DNA from: Alphaproteobacteria bacterium
GTDB taxonomy: Bacteria; Pseudomonadota; Alphaproteobacteria; JAEULC01
DNA length: 55,219 nucleotides
Assembly: GCA_023150455.1 (NCBI GenBank)
Contig: JAKLKW010000008.1
Location: forward strand, 1-55,219
Reading direction: 5' to 3'
In this document: positions 17,975 to 26,849 of the stretch, piece by piece
How positions within the stretch are numbered: the first letter of the stretch is position 1
Layout of the letters: the number at the start of each line of letters is the position of its first letter
Position numbers and translations under genes: made by a program
Notes under the pieces: generated by a model
Seen by the model: only the letters and a program-made list of their open reading frames with translations
Told to the model about the DNA's origin: nothing
Databases searched by the model: none

Positions 17975-18316
17975 TCAGGCGCGATGGCGCTTGATTACGC
18001 CCTCGGCTCCAGCGCGTCCTGCTCCGCCGCCGCAATGCCGAGCTCGGCCAGCACCTCTCCCGTCTGCGCGCCCAGAGGCTGCGGCGGCAGGCCGACCTCG
18101 GCCGCTTGGCCGTCGTACTGGATCGGGTGGTTGACGAAGGTGACCGGCGTGCCGGTCGCGCCCTCGACCGTCACCAGCGCCTTGTTGTGCTTGACCTGCG
18201 GGTCCTGGGCGATCTCGGCATAGCCGCGCACCGACCCGTGCCAGATCCAGATCTTGAGCGGCTCCATGATCGCGATCCATTCGGCGTTGGTGCGCTGCCG
18301 GGTGCAGGCGGCGACC
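17975..18316 (-). pseudogene. broken duplicate of a CaiB/BaiF CoA-transferase 3' end
   Basis: These 342 bases duplicate the last 337 bases of the CoA-transferase at 26513-27712, at roughly 93-94% identity by eye. The copy has a six-base tandem insertion (CAGATC doubled, giving KIWIWHG for KIWHG) and a one-base deletion near the end that shifts LEKAGVIRRHRA to LEPRA-stop. The copied stop codon itself remains at 17975. There is no 5' part of the gene here, so it is a non-functional fragment. Homology stops abruptly at 18316. Confidence 0.88.
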
Positions 18317-18435
18317 GGGTTGCAACTCACGGCGTTGGCCCTGCGCTTCCACCCGCGGTAGAAGTAAATACTCGCATTGGCATGAAATCCACCTTCCTGT
18401 AGGGTGCTTGGTCCGTCGATTCAAGGGAAGCGGAC

Positions 18436-19404
18436 GTGGCGAACGGAGCGTGGTCGACGCTTTCGACGGACGATGTGCCGGTCGGACAGCGGTTCGACTT
18501 CTGGCGCAATACCGCCCTGAGGCACACGGTCGTCTGCAACGGGCAGCCGGCCGAGGATCGGCCGATGCGGGCGCGACGCTCAGGCGTTGCGGCCAAGCCG
18601 GGTGGCATCGGCTTCTGGCGCTTCGATGTCAACTTCGGCGGCCCGATCCTGGTCGCGCGGACGGAGCAACGCTGCCGGCAGGACGGCGGCGACGACCTGT
18701 TCGTCGCGTTCCCGCTGCGGCCGATCGAGGGCCTCGAGCACAACGGTACCGCCGGGGCAATCCTGCCCGGCCAGGCCGTTCTGTTCGATACCGCACATCC
18801 CTGGACATCGTCGCTCGACCTGATGGACCAATTCACGCTGCAGCTCCCGCGCCGGCGCCTGGCCGGGCAAGGGAAGGACGGCCGCCTTGCCGGCCGGGCC
18901 CTGGCAGTCGATGCCGCGCTCTACCAGCTTCTGCTCAGCCATGCCGGCGGCCTGGCGCAAAGTGGGCAGATGCTCTCCGACACCGCGCTGCAGGCGTCGC
19001 TCGACTTCCTATGCCAGCTCGCCATCGAGATCCTTGGCCGGCACGAGAACGCGATCGACGGCAAGGGCCGGCACGAGCGTTTGCTTCTCGGCGACGCCAA
19101 GCGCGAAATTGCGCGCCGATTGGACGACCCGGCGCTGAGCGTCGCGACCATCGCGCTGGCGCTCGGTGTTTCGCGCAGCGCGCTCTATCGCGCCTTCCGG
19201 CACGCGCCAAAGGGAGTCAACGCCCATGTCGCGGAAGCCCGACTCGAGCGCGCACGGGCGCTGCTGATGCAGGATTTCGCGCTGCCCATCGGCGAGGTGG
19301 CGCTCGCGTGCGGCTACGAGAATCTGTGGACGTTCAACCGACTGTTCCGACGGCGCTTCGGCTGCACTCCGACCGAGATGCGCGCCGCCTCGAAGCGGGA
19401 CTGA
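18436..19404 (+). CDS. AraC-family transcriptional regulator
   Basis: 322 residues, starting at GTG with AAGGGAAG upstream. The N-terminal half is an AraC-binding-like (cupin-type) sensor domain (RFDFWRN, AVLFDTAHPW). The C-terminal half holds two helix-turn-helix units: SVATIALALGVSRSALYRAF and IGEVALACGYENLWTFNRLF, then RRFGCTPTEMR. The next gene, for a peptide-type binding protein, starts five bases after its stop, so they are cotranscribed. It is paralogous to the regulator at 21164-22141. Confidence 0.92.
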   Translation: MANGAWSTLSTDDVPVGQRFDFWRNTALRHTVVCNGQPAEDRPMRARRSGVAAKPGGIGFWRFDVNFGGPILVARTEQRCRQDGGDDLFVAFPLRPIEGLEHNGTAGAILPGQAVLFDTAHPWTSSLDLMDQFTLQLPRRRLAGQGKDGRLAGRALAVDAALYQLLLSHAGGLAQSGQMLSDTALQASLDFLCQLAIEILGRHENAIDGKGRHERLLLGDAKREIARRLDDPALSVATIALALGVSRSALYRAFRHAPKGVNAHVAEARLERARALLMQDFALPIGEVALACGYENLWTFNRLFRRRFGCTPTEMRAASKRD

Positions 19405-19409
19405 CGGTC

Positions 19410-20993
19410 ATGCAACGTCGTCGCACTGCGTTGCTGCTGGCGGCCACGCTGCTTGCCGCCGCCCCCGGCGCCGTCCTGGCCGGGACCTTCCGCTATGCCG
19501 CTCCCGGCGATGTGCTCGGCCTCGACCCGCACGGCAGCAACGAGAGCATGAGCCATGCGATGCGGGGCAACATCTACGAGGCCCTGGTGCATCGCCGGCC
19601 CGACCTTACGCTCGAGCCGAGCTTGGCTCTGTCGTGGTCGCAGCCGGCGCCGACCGTGTGGCGCTTCGATCTGCGCCGCGGCGTGCGGTTTCACGACGGG
19701 TCTCCGTTCACCGCCGACGACGTCGTCTTCTCGTTCGGCCGCGTCGCGCACGCCAACGCCGGCATGCGGACCTTCGCCGCCTCCATCGCCGCGGTCCGAA
19801 AGATCGACGACCATACGGTCGAGGTCGTCACGGGCAACCCGGATCCGATCCTGCTGCAGAATCTCGCCTCGGTCCTGATCATGTCGCGGACATGGAGCGA
19901 GCAGCATGCATCCGAGATTCCCGCCCCGGGCGCGGCGGCGCCGATCCACGCCAACCGCCACGCCAACGGCACCGGTCCGTTCCGGCTCGAGGAATGGGTG
20001 CCCGACACGCGTATCGTGCTGCTGCCGAACGCCGACTGGTGGGGCACGCCGGCGCACAACCTCACCCGGGTCGAGTTCCAGCCGATCGCGCGCAGCGCGA
20101 CGCGCGTCGCCGCGCTGGTCTCGGGCGAGGTCGACATGATGTATCCCGTTCCGCCGCAGGATTGGGCGCTTGTCGGGCGGGCGCAAGGCGTCAGGCTGCT
20201 GCAGGGGCCCGAGCTGCGCACGATCTTCCTCGGCTTCGACCAGGCGCGCGACGAACTGCTCCATTCCGGAGTCAAGGGCCGCAACCCCTTCAAGGACATT
20301 CGCGTGCGCCGCGCCTTCTACCAGGCGATCGACGTCGAGCAGATCGCGCGCGTCGTCATGCGCGGCGCCGCCGTGCCGACCGGCCTGATGATCGCGCCGG
20401 GCATCGTCGGCTTCGAGCCCGAGCTCAACCGGCGCTATCCCTTCGATCCGGCCTCCGCCCGCCAGTTGCTGGAGGATGCCGGCTATTCCAACGGGTTCGA
20501 GGTTCAGCTCGATTGTCCGAACGACCGCTACGTCAACGACGAGGCGATCTGCCTTGCCGTCGTGCCGATGCTGGCGCGGATCGGCGTCACGGTGACGCCG
20601 AACGCGCAAACCAAGGCCAGACATTTCGCCCGCATCGGCCTCAAGGAGAACCGCAATACCAGCTTCTACATGTCGGGCTGGACGCCCGGCACGTTCGACG
20701 GCCACAACGCGCTGGTCAACCTCATGACTATGGACGGCAAAGGCGCCGGCGTCGCGAACAGCGGGCGCTACAGCAACCCCTTGGTCGAGGATCTGGCGAA
20801 GCGGATCGCCGTCGAGCCGGATCCGGCCCGCAGGCTGGCGCTGCTGCACGAGGCGTTCCGTATCCACAAGGAGGATTTCGGCCATCTGCCGCTGCACCAG
20901 CAGACGCTCGCCTGGGGCGTGCGCGACAGCGTCGCCGAGATCGCCCAGCGCCCGTTCGACGACGTCGACCTGCGCTACGTCCGGATGAGATAG
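19410..20993 (+). CDS. ABC transporter substrate-binding protein, family 5 (peptide/nickel type)
   Basis: 527 residues. A signal peptide (RRR, then a long Ala/Leu core, cleavage after VLA at about residue 24) exports it to the periplasm. The family 5 fold is seen from TFRYAAPGDVLGLDPHGSN through RRGVRFHDGSPFTADDVVFSF and the C-terminal SGWTPGTFDGHNAL region. Such proteins bind oligopeptides, opines, glutathione or nickel chelates. No cognate permease or ATPase gene is in the window. It may feed a remote transporter, or serve as a ligand sensor with the two AraC regulators on either side (speculative). Confidence 0.9.
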   Translation: MQRRRTALLLAATLLAAAPGAVLAGTFRYAAPGDVLGLDPHGSNESMSHAMRGNIYEALVHRRPDLTLEPSLALSWSQPAPTVWRFDLRRGVRFHDGSPFTADDVVFSFGRVAHANAGMRTFAASIAAVRKIDDHTVEVVTGNPDPILLQNLASVLIMSRTWSEQHASEIPAPGAAAPIHANRHANGTGPFRLEEWVPDTRIVLLPNADWWGTPAHNLTRVEFQPIARSATRVAALVSGEVDMMYPVPPQDWALVGRAQGVRLLQGPELRTIFLGFDQARDELLHSGVKGRNPFKDIRVRRAFYQAIDVEQIARVVMRGAAVPTGLMIAPGIVGFEPELNRRYPFDPASARQLLEDAGYSNGFEVQLDCPNDRYVNDEAICLAVVPMLARIGVTVTPNAQTKARHFARIGLKENRNTSFYMSGWTPGTFDGHNALVNLMTMDGKGAGVANSGRYSNPLVEDLAKRIAVEPDPARRLALLHEAFRIHKEDFGHLPLHQQTLAWGVRDSVAEIAQRPFDDVDLRYVRMR

Positions 20994-21163
20994 GCTGTGG
21001 GCTGCGGCGGCCGGCGCTGCGCGGATCGATCGATTCCGGGACGAATCGAGCATTCGCGTGGAAGGGATCGAGCAACGGGGGAACGCAATTCTCGCGTAGA
21101 TTTCGTCTGTCGCTCGAACGCCCAGGAGACCCTCATGCGGCAGCAGCGGCCGGTGCATCGGCC

Positions 21164-22141
21164 ATGATCGGTCGTGGGCCCGGCCCGGTCTGGTCCGAGC
21201 TTGCGATGGACGACATTGCCGCCGACGAGCGGTTCGACCATTGGCGCGACTCCCTGGACCTGACCAGCGCCCGGCCGGTCAGGCCAATGCGCAACGTCGA
21301 GATGCGGGCATCGCGCTGGGCTGGGCGCCTGCCCTCCGGTGTCGCGTTCTGGCGCAACGAGACCACGTTCGCGCATCCGGTCGAGATGGAGCGGACGCGG
21401 GAGCGTTGCCGCCGCGACGGCGCCGATGTCTATTTCCTGTGCATCCCTCTCCAGACGATGGAGCGGGTCGTGCAGAAGGACAGCGCCTGCGCGGTCAAGC
21501 CGGGCCAGGCGTTCCTGTTCGATGCTGGGCGGCCATGGCTCGTGACGTCCTCGGCGCTGCACTATTTCAACATCGACTTGCCGCGGGATTTGGTAGACAA
21601 GGCGCTGGGCGACGGCACCGAACGATGCGCCAGCAGGTTGTTGACGATCGATCGCGGTACCGATCACTTGCTGCGCTGCCATGCCGACGGCCTGGCGCAA
21701 TGCGGCGGCAAGCTGCCGCCCGCGGCCCTGGAGACGGCGCTTGGCTTTCTGCACGACATCGCTATCGAAATTCTGTGTCGGCAGGTCGAGACTGAGTCGA
21801 GCCGATCGGACCGTCGTCTGCTGGCTGCCGCCAAGCGGCTGATTGCCAAACGGCTCGACGATTCGAACCTCGGCGTCGACAGCGTGGTTGAGGCGTTGGG
21901 CGTTTCGCGCGCGACGCTCTATCGCGCGTTCAAGGGCGAGGCCGAGGGCATCGCGGCTTCGATCGCATCGGCGCGGCTGGAGCGTGCACGCGATCTTCTG
22001 GCGCGTGGCGACGTTCGACCGGTCGCCCGCGTGGCGTTCGCCTGCGGCTACGACAGCCTGTCGACGTTCAACCGTCTGTTCCGGCAGCGCTTCGGCTGCA
22101 CCCCGTCCGAGGCGCGCGCCGCCCGGCGGCGGCCGGGATGA
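21164..22141 (+). CDS. AraC-family transcriptional regulator (paralogue of the 18.4 kb gene)
   Basis: 325 residues with the same layout as the regulator at 18436: RFDHWRD near the N-terminus, a cupin-type sensor half, then SVVEALGVSRATLYRAF and VARVAFACGYDSLSTFNRLF, ending RRFGCTPSEARA-like. The ATG at 21164 lines up with the paralogue's start; an ATG at 21135 is out of frame and closes quickly. The pair flanks the orphan binding protein and precedes the RTX gene by 212 bases, so either may control it. Confidence 0.92.
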   Translation: MIGRGPGPVWSELAMDDIAADERFDHWRDSLDLTSARPVRPMRNVEMRASRWAGRLPSGVAFWRNETTFAHPVEMERTRERCRRDGADVYFLCIPLQTMERVVQKDSACAVKPGQAFLFDAGRPWLVTSSALHYFNIDLPRDLVDKALGDGTERCASRLLTIDRGTDHLLRCHADGLAQCGGKLPPAALETALGFLHDIAIEILCRQVETESSRSDRRLLAAAKRLIAKRLDDSNLGVDSVVEALGVSRATLYRAFKGEAEGIAASIASARLERARDLLARGDVRPVARVAFACGYDSLSTFNRLFRQRFGCTPSEARAARRRPG

Positions 22142-22323
22142 CGTCGGGACGCCGCTGCCGCCCGGCATGAGCCGGCGCCGGTTGAAGAGCGTCGCGAGGG
22201 TCTCCCCTTGCTCAACCAAATTTGAACTCGGGGATTATCCGAAAATTGCGTCCGTGACACGGATCGAGCAGTTCCCCGGAACGGGCTGAGTAACGCCGGG
22301 GCCAGACCTCGGCTTAGGAATAG

Positions 22324-22349
22324 TGCCTCTCGCTCGAATTCGAGAGGCA
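22324..22349 (+). promoter_or_regulatory. hairpin overlapping the RTX ribosome-binding site
   Basis: TGCCTCTCG at 22324-22332 and its exact complement at 22341-22349 form a 9-base stem around an 8-base loop. The 3' arm contains GAGAGG (22342-22347), the apparent ribosome-binding site six bases before ATG 22354. The alternative inner palindrome CTCGAATTCGAG overlaps it. In mRNA this would mask translation initiation, suggesting control by temperature, helicase or a protein. Structure is seen; the function is inference. Confidence 0.5.
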
Positions 22350-22353
22350 GTTG

Positions 22354-25300
22354 ATGGATATCCGGGTTCGCAGCCTCGACGGCTCGGAGCGCGTTGTCAG
22401 GATCGCTTCGGGCGAACGCCTTCCCGTGGTCGTGGGCGATGTGATCGAGCCGGTCGGGTTGCTCGCGGCCGACCTGGAGCTGAACGTGAATTGGCCCGAG
22501 CCGGACGACCTGACGGTCAAGGTGGTGGCCGACGGCTCTTGGATCGTGCTGCCCGGGTTCGTGGCGCTGCTGGCAGGCGAGACGCCGCCATCGATCGCGC
22601 TCGCCGACACGGTGATCGACGGCCCGGCCGCGTTGCTCGGGCTGACGGATCCTGCTGCCCGCGACGGCGGCCGGGTGATCGACCATGCCGGATCCAGCCT
22701 CACCGACGTGGCCTTCGCCGAGCAGCGATTCGGCGACGAATTCGTCGCCGGTCCGGGCATCGGGCTGGGCGAGCCTAGCCGCACGTCCGAGCCCGAGCCG
22801 TTCGAGGACGAGCCGCGGCTCGCGTTTCAGGCGCCGTCGGGTTTCGCTGCGTCCGCGCCGGATGTTCCCGCGTCCGCACCGACTGAGCCGGTCGAAGACA
22901 TCAGCCCGTCGGCGACGCAGCTGTTCACGGAGGGTGCCGACACGATCGATTTCGGCGCGCTACCCGACATACGCGTGCCGACCGATGGTTTTCCGTTCGC
23001 GGGCGACGGCAACACGACGATGGGGCTCGGCGGCGACGACGTCGTGAGCCTGGCCTCGACCGGCCCGAACGTGCTCGGCGCGGGCACGACGTTCTTGGGC
23101 GGTGCGGGCGACGACACGGTCGCGGGCAGCACGCTGGCCGATATCATCGACGGCGGCGCCGGCGACGACACCCTGATCGGCGGTGCCGGCAACGACGCGC
23201 TGCTGGGCGACACCGGCAACGACCAGCTCGAAGGCGGCGCCGGCGCGGACACGCTGATAGGCGGCGACGGTGTCGATACGGCGATCTATGTCTCGGCGCT
23301 GACCGGCGTGAATGCCAGCCTCGTCGGCGGCAGCGAGGGCGGCGACGCCGAAGGCGACGTGTTGGTCGGGATCGAGAACCTGATCGGCTCCGCCTTCGAC
23401 GACACCCTGACCGGCGATGCCGATGACAATGTGTTGGAAGGCAACGACGGCAACGACACGCTGGCCGGCCTCGGCGGCGCCGATACGCTCGACGGCGGCA
23501 ACGATGTCGACGAGGCCGACTACCGGCTGTCCGTGGGGGGCGTGACCGTCGACCTTCGCCTGACCACGGCGCAGGTGAGCGGCGGCGATGCGGCCGGCGA
23601 CGTGCTGATCTCGATCGAGAACCTGACCGGCTCCCAACAGGCCGACACGCTGACCGGGGACGCGGCGGCAAACGTCCTCGCTGGTCTTGTCGGCACGGAT
23701 CTCCTGGACGGCGGCGAGGGCGACGACACGTTGATCGGCGGCGCGGATGCGGACGTCATCGACGGCGGGGACGGCGACGACGTGCTGCAGGGCGACGCCG
23801 GCGACGACATCATCACCGGCGGGACCGGCAACGACGTCGTGGACGGCGGTGCCGGTGCCGACACGGCGAGCTACGCCCAGTCGGCCGCGGGCGTGGCAAT
23901 CAACTTGGCCGTCGGTTCGAGCTCGGGCGGCGACGCCGCGGGCGACGTGCTGGTCGGCATCGAGAACCTGATCGGCTCGGACATGGACGACACGCTGAGC
24001 GGCGACGAGGGCGTGAACACGCTGATGGGCGGCCTGAGCAACGACGTGCTCGAGGGCGGCGCGGATGCGGACGTCATCGACGGCGGGGATGGAATCGACA
24101 CGGCGAGCTATGCCGGCTCGTCGATGGGCGTGACCGTCGATCTGGTGCTCGCGACGGCGCAGACCAGCGCCGGCGATGCGTCGGGCGACGTGCTGAGCGG
24201 GATCGAAAACCTGCTTGGCTCCGGCCAGGGCGACACGCTGACGGGTAATGGGACCGTCAACGTCCTCGACGGCGGTGCCGGTAACGACGTGCTGCGCGGC
24301 GGTCTGGGCAACGACGTGCTGGACGGCGGCGCCGACAGCGACACGGCGGTGTTCGCCGGCAACCTCGCCGCGTACACGCTGAGGAAGAACGGCGCGACGA
24401 TCACGGTCAGCGGGACCGACGGCGTCGACCGCGTGACCAATGTCGAGTTCCTGCAGTTCGACGACACGGTGATCGGGCTGGCCGGCATCGACGCCATCGT
24501 CACCGGGACGCCCGGCAGCGAGATGCTGTCCGGCACTGCCGGCGTCGACCTGATCTTCGGACTGGACGGAGACGACGTACTCAGGGGCGGCGGGGGCAAC
24601 GACGTGCTCGACGGCGGCGCCGGTGCCGATCAGCTGTCTGGCGGCGACGGCGACGACCGGCTGATCGGCGGCGACGGCGACGAAATCGGCAGCAACGACG
24701 AATTTGGCCTGTTCGCCCTGCGCGGCGGCGCCGGCAACGACGAGATCTTCGGCGGTGCCGGCGTTGACCTTGCGTTCGGCGGCGACGGGAACGACTACAT
24801 CGACGGCGGCGACGGCGAGGATCTCTTGGTCGGCGGCTCTGGCGCGGACACGTTGCTGGGCGGCGCCGGCTTGGACAGATTCTGGATCTTCGACGGCGAC
24901 CTCGTCGCGGGCGAGACCATCGATGGCGGCCCCGGTTACGACGAGATCCAACCCCAGTTTGGTGTCGGCATTGATAACAGATTGGATTTCTCGGACGTCA
25001 CGTTGCTCAGCGTCGAGGAGTTCAGTGGATTTACAGGTATTAACACCGTGACTTTCGCCGGGGCGCAACTCGACGGCCAGCAGTTCCAGTTCGTCGAGGA
25101 CTTCCCAACAATGGTGATCATTGTCGCGGATGCGGCGCCCGATTCCTCGGTCGACCTGTCGGGCCTCGAATTCCTATCCCGTAGCGGCTTCCGTGATCTG
25201 TTCTTCCAGGGCCGGCTGAACGGCGCCGGCGGCAACGAGACGCTGACCGGCACGATCGTTAACGATACGATCATGGGCGGCGCCGGCAACGACACGCTCG

Positions 25301-26505
25301 ACGGCCGCTCCGGCGTCGACGTCCTGGAAGGCGGCGCGGGCGCGGACAGCATCGACGGCGGCTTCGGGCCCGACACGGCGAGCTATGCGAGCTCGGGCGA
25401 GGGCGTCACGGTCAGCCTTGCCACGGGCACGAGCGCTGGCGGCGATGCCGATGGGGATGTGCTTGTCGGGATCGAGTCCCTGCGGGGTTCTGGCGCGGAC
25501 GACGTGCTGACGGGCGACGATGGCTCCAACGAGCTCGAGGGGCTCGGCGGCAACGACACGCTCGCGGGTGGCGCGAGTTATGACCTTATTTGGGGTGGTG
25601 TCGGGAACGACACGCTCGACGGCGGCGCTGGCGACGACGGGCTGGATGGGGGCGACGGCGGCGACACGCTCTACGGCCGCGCCGGCAACGACTTCCTGGA
25701 AGGCGGCGCGGGCGCGGACAGCATCGACGGCGGCAGCGAAAACGACCTGATCAGGGGTGGATCGGGCGCCGACGTCATCATCGGTGGTGCCGGCAACGAC
25801 ACGGCCGACTATGCCGACTCGGGCGCCGGCGTGACCGTCAACCTCGCAACCGGCACGGGCGCTGGCGGCGATGCCGACGGCGACAGCTTGAGCGGCATCG
25901 AGAACCTGACCGGCTCGGGCTTCGCCGATTTCTTCACCGGCGACGACGGCGACAATCTGTTCAAGGGCAACGACGGCAACGACGTGCTCAAGGGCAACGG
26001 GGGCAACGACGTGCTCGACGGCGGCCCCGGCGTGGACACGGCGCAGTTTGTCGGCGACCTTGCCGATTATTCGATCACGGCGCCGGGCTTCGGCAGCGTG
26101 GTGTACACGATCACGCACCTGAACGGCGGTGTCGACGGCGTCGATAAGTTCTTCTATATCGAGTTCCTGGAATTCGCCGATACGACGCTGACAATCGACC
26201 CGCCTGCGCAGCAGTCGGCCGGCTTCAGCGCGTTCTCGATGGCGCCGGACGATGCGATCGACCTCGGCTCGCTCGGCCTCGGCAACGACGACGGCCGCTT
26301 CGCCGTCGGGCCCGACGTCGCCGGCCTGCTCGACGAAGACGGTCGCGGCTCGGCGCTCGACGAGGTGCTGCAGGCGTTCGACGGAGGCGGCGAGGACGGG
26401 GCGCTGTTCGGCGGCGCCATGGCCGGCGACGTGTTCGACGCCGGTGCGGCCTACGCGACCGACCCGGTCCAGCCGCAGCAGGAGCAGACACACGCGGTGT
26501 GCTGA
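22354..26505 (+). CDS. large RTX (hemolysin-type Ca2+-binding repeat) protein, type I secretion substrate
   Basis: 1383 residues. No signal peptide. Residues 1-110 resemble the N-terminal prefix of large alphaproteobacterial adhesins (VVADGSWIVLPGF, then PPSI). A Pro/Glu/Ala linker runs to about 195. From about 200 on there are many GGxGxD nonapeptides, which bind Ca2+ in parallel beta-rolls after export. Six modules of the type SYA..GVTVNLATG..GGDADGDVL.GIENL.GS begin near residues 310, 388, 505, 584, 1008 and 1151. A non-RTX insert lies at about 842-958, and an acidic tail ending in Cys at 1275-1383. Such proteins leave the cell through a type I secretion system, but no HlyB/HlyD/TolC genes are nearby. 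No enzymatic domain is recognised, so it is an adhesin or S-layer-like protein at most. Confidence 0.9.
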   Translation: MDIRVRSLDGSERVVRIASGERLPVVVGDVIEPVGLLAADLELNVNWPEPDDLTVKVVADGSWIVLPGFVALLAGETPPSIALADTVIDGPAALLGLTDPAARDGGRVIDHAGSSLTDVAFAEQRFGDEFVAGPGIGLGEPSRTSEPEPFEDEPRLAFQAPSGFAASAPDVPASAPTEPVEDISPSATQLFTEGADTIDFGALPDIRVPTDGFPFAGDGNTTMGLGGDDVVSLASTGPNVLGAGTTFLGGAGDDTVAGSTLADIIDGGAGDDTLIGGAGNDALLGDTGNDQLEGGAGADTLIGGDGVDTAIYVSALTGVNASLVGGSEGGDAEGDVLVGIENLIGSAFDDTLTGDADDNVLEGNDGNDTLAGLGGADTLDGGNDVDEADYRLSVGGVTVDLRLTTAQVSGGDAAGDVLISIENLTGSQQADTLTGDAAANVLAGLVGTDLLDGGEGDDTLIGGADADVIDGGDGDDVLQGDAGDDIITGGTGNDVVDGGAGADTASYAQSAAGVAINLAVGSSSGGDAAGDVLVGIENLIGSDMDDTLSGDEGVNTLMGGLSNDVLEGGADADVIDGGDGIDTASYAGSSMGVTVDLVLATAQTSAGDASGDVLSGIENLLGSGQGDTLTGNGTVNVLDGGAGNDVLRGGLGNDVLDGGADSDTAVFAGNLAAYTLRKNGATITVSGTDGVDRVTNVEFLQFDDTVIGLAGIDAIVTGTPGSEMLSGTAGVDLIFGLDGDDVLRGGGGNDVLDGGAGADQLSGGDGDDRLIGGDGDEIGSNDEFGLFALRGGAGNDEIFGGAGVDLAFGGDGNDYIDGGDGEDLLVGGSGADTLLGGAGLDRFWIFDGDLVAGETIDGGPGYDEIQPQFGVGIDNRLDFSDVTLLSVEEFSGFTGINTVTFAGAQLDGQQFQFVEDFPTMVIIVADAAPDSSVDLSGLEFLSRSGFRDLFFQGRLNGAGGNETLTGTIVNDTIMGGAGNDTLDGRSGVDVLEGGAGADSIDGGFGPDTASYASSGEGVTVSLATGTSAGGDADGDVLVGIESLRGSGADDVLTGDDGSNELEGLGGNDTLAGGASYDLIWGGVGNDTLDGGAGDDGLDGGDGGDTLYGRAGNDFLEGGAGADSIDGGSENDLIRGGSGADVIIGGAGNDTADYADSGAGVTVNLATGTGAGGDADGDSLSGIENLTGSGFADFFTGDDGDNLFKGNDGNDVLKGNGGNDVLDGGPGVDTAQFVGDLADYSITAPGFGSVVYTITHLNGGVDGVDKFFYIEFLEFADTTLTIDPPAQQSAGFSAFSMAPDDAIDLGSLGLGNDDGRFAVGPDVAGLLDEDGRGSALDEVLQAFDGGGEDGALFGGAMAGDVFDAGAAYATDPVQPQQEQTHAVC

Positions 26506-26512
26506 GCGCAGT

Positions 26513-26849
26513 TCAGGCGCGGTGGCGCCTGATCACGCCGGCCTTTTCCAGCGCGTCCTGCTCCGCCGCCGCGATGCCGAGCTCGCCCAGCACCTCGCCG
26601 GTCTGGGCGCCGAGCGGCTGCGGCGGCAGGCCGACCTCGGCCGCCTGGCCGTCGTACTGGATCGGGTGATTGACGAAGGTGACCGGCGTGCCGGTCGCGC
26701 CCTTGACCGTCACCAGCGCCTTGTTGTGCTTGACCTGGGGATCCTCGGCGATCTCGGCATAGCCGCGCACCGGCCCGTGCCAGATCTTGAGCGGCTCCAT
26801 GATCGCCATCCACTCGGCGTTGGTGCGCCGGCGGGTGCAGGCGGCGACC
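26513..26849. repeat. right copy of a ~340-base direct repeat flanking 8.2 kb
   Basis: This intact 3' end of the CoA-transferase gene matches the degraded copy at 17975-18316 in the same orientation. The length difference (337 versus 342) is explained by the six-base insertion and one-base deletion in the left copy. The segment between, 18317-26512, carries AraC, binding protein, AraC and RTX genes. Confidence 0.85.

Noticed and set aside
19410..22353. A full dipeptide ABC importer operon
   Set aside because: Only the binding protein is present; neighbouring genes are regulators, and no permease or ATPase sequence is seen.
22960..25068. A 702-codon minus-strand frame within the RTX gene, and the periodic DNA as a possible CRISPR or satellite
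   Set aside because: The periodicity is the nine-residue GGxGxD code of the plus-strand protein; units are not identical and have no spacer structure.
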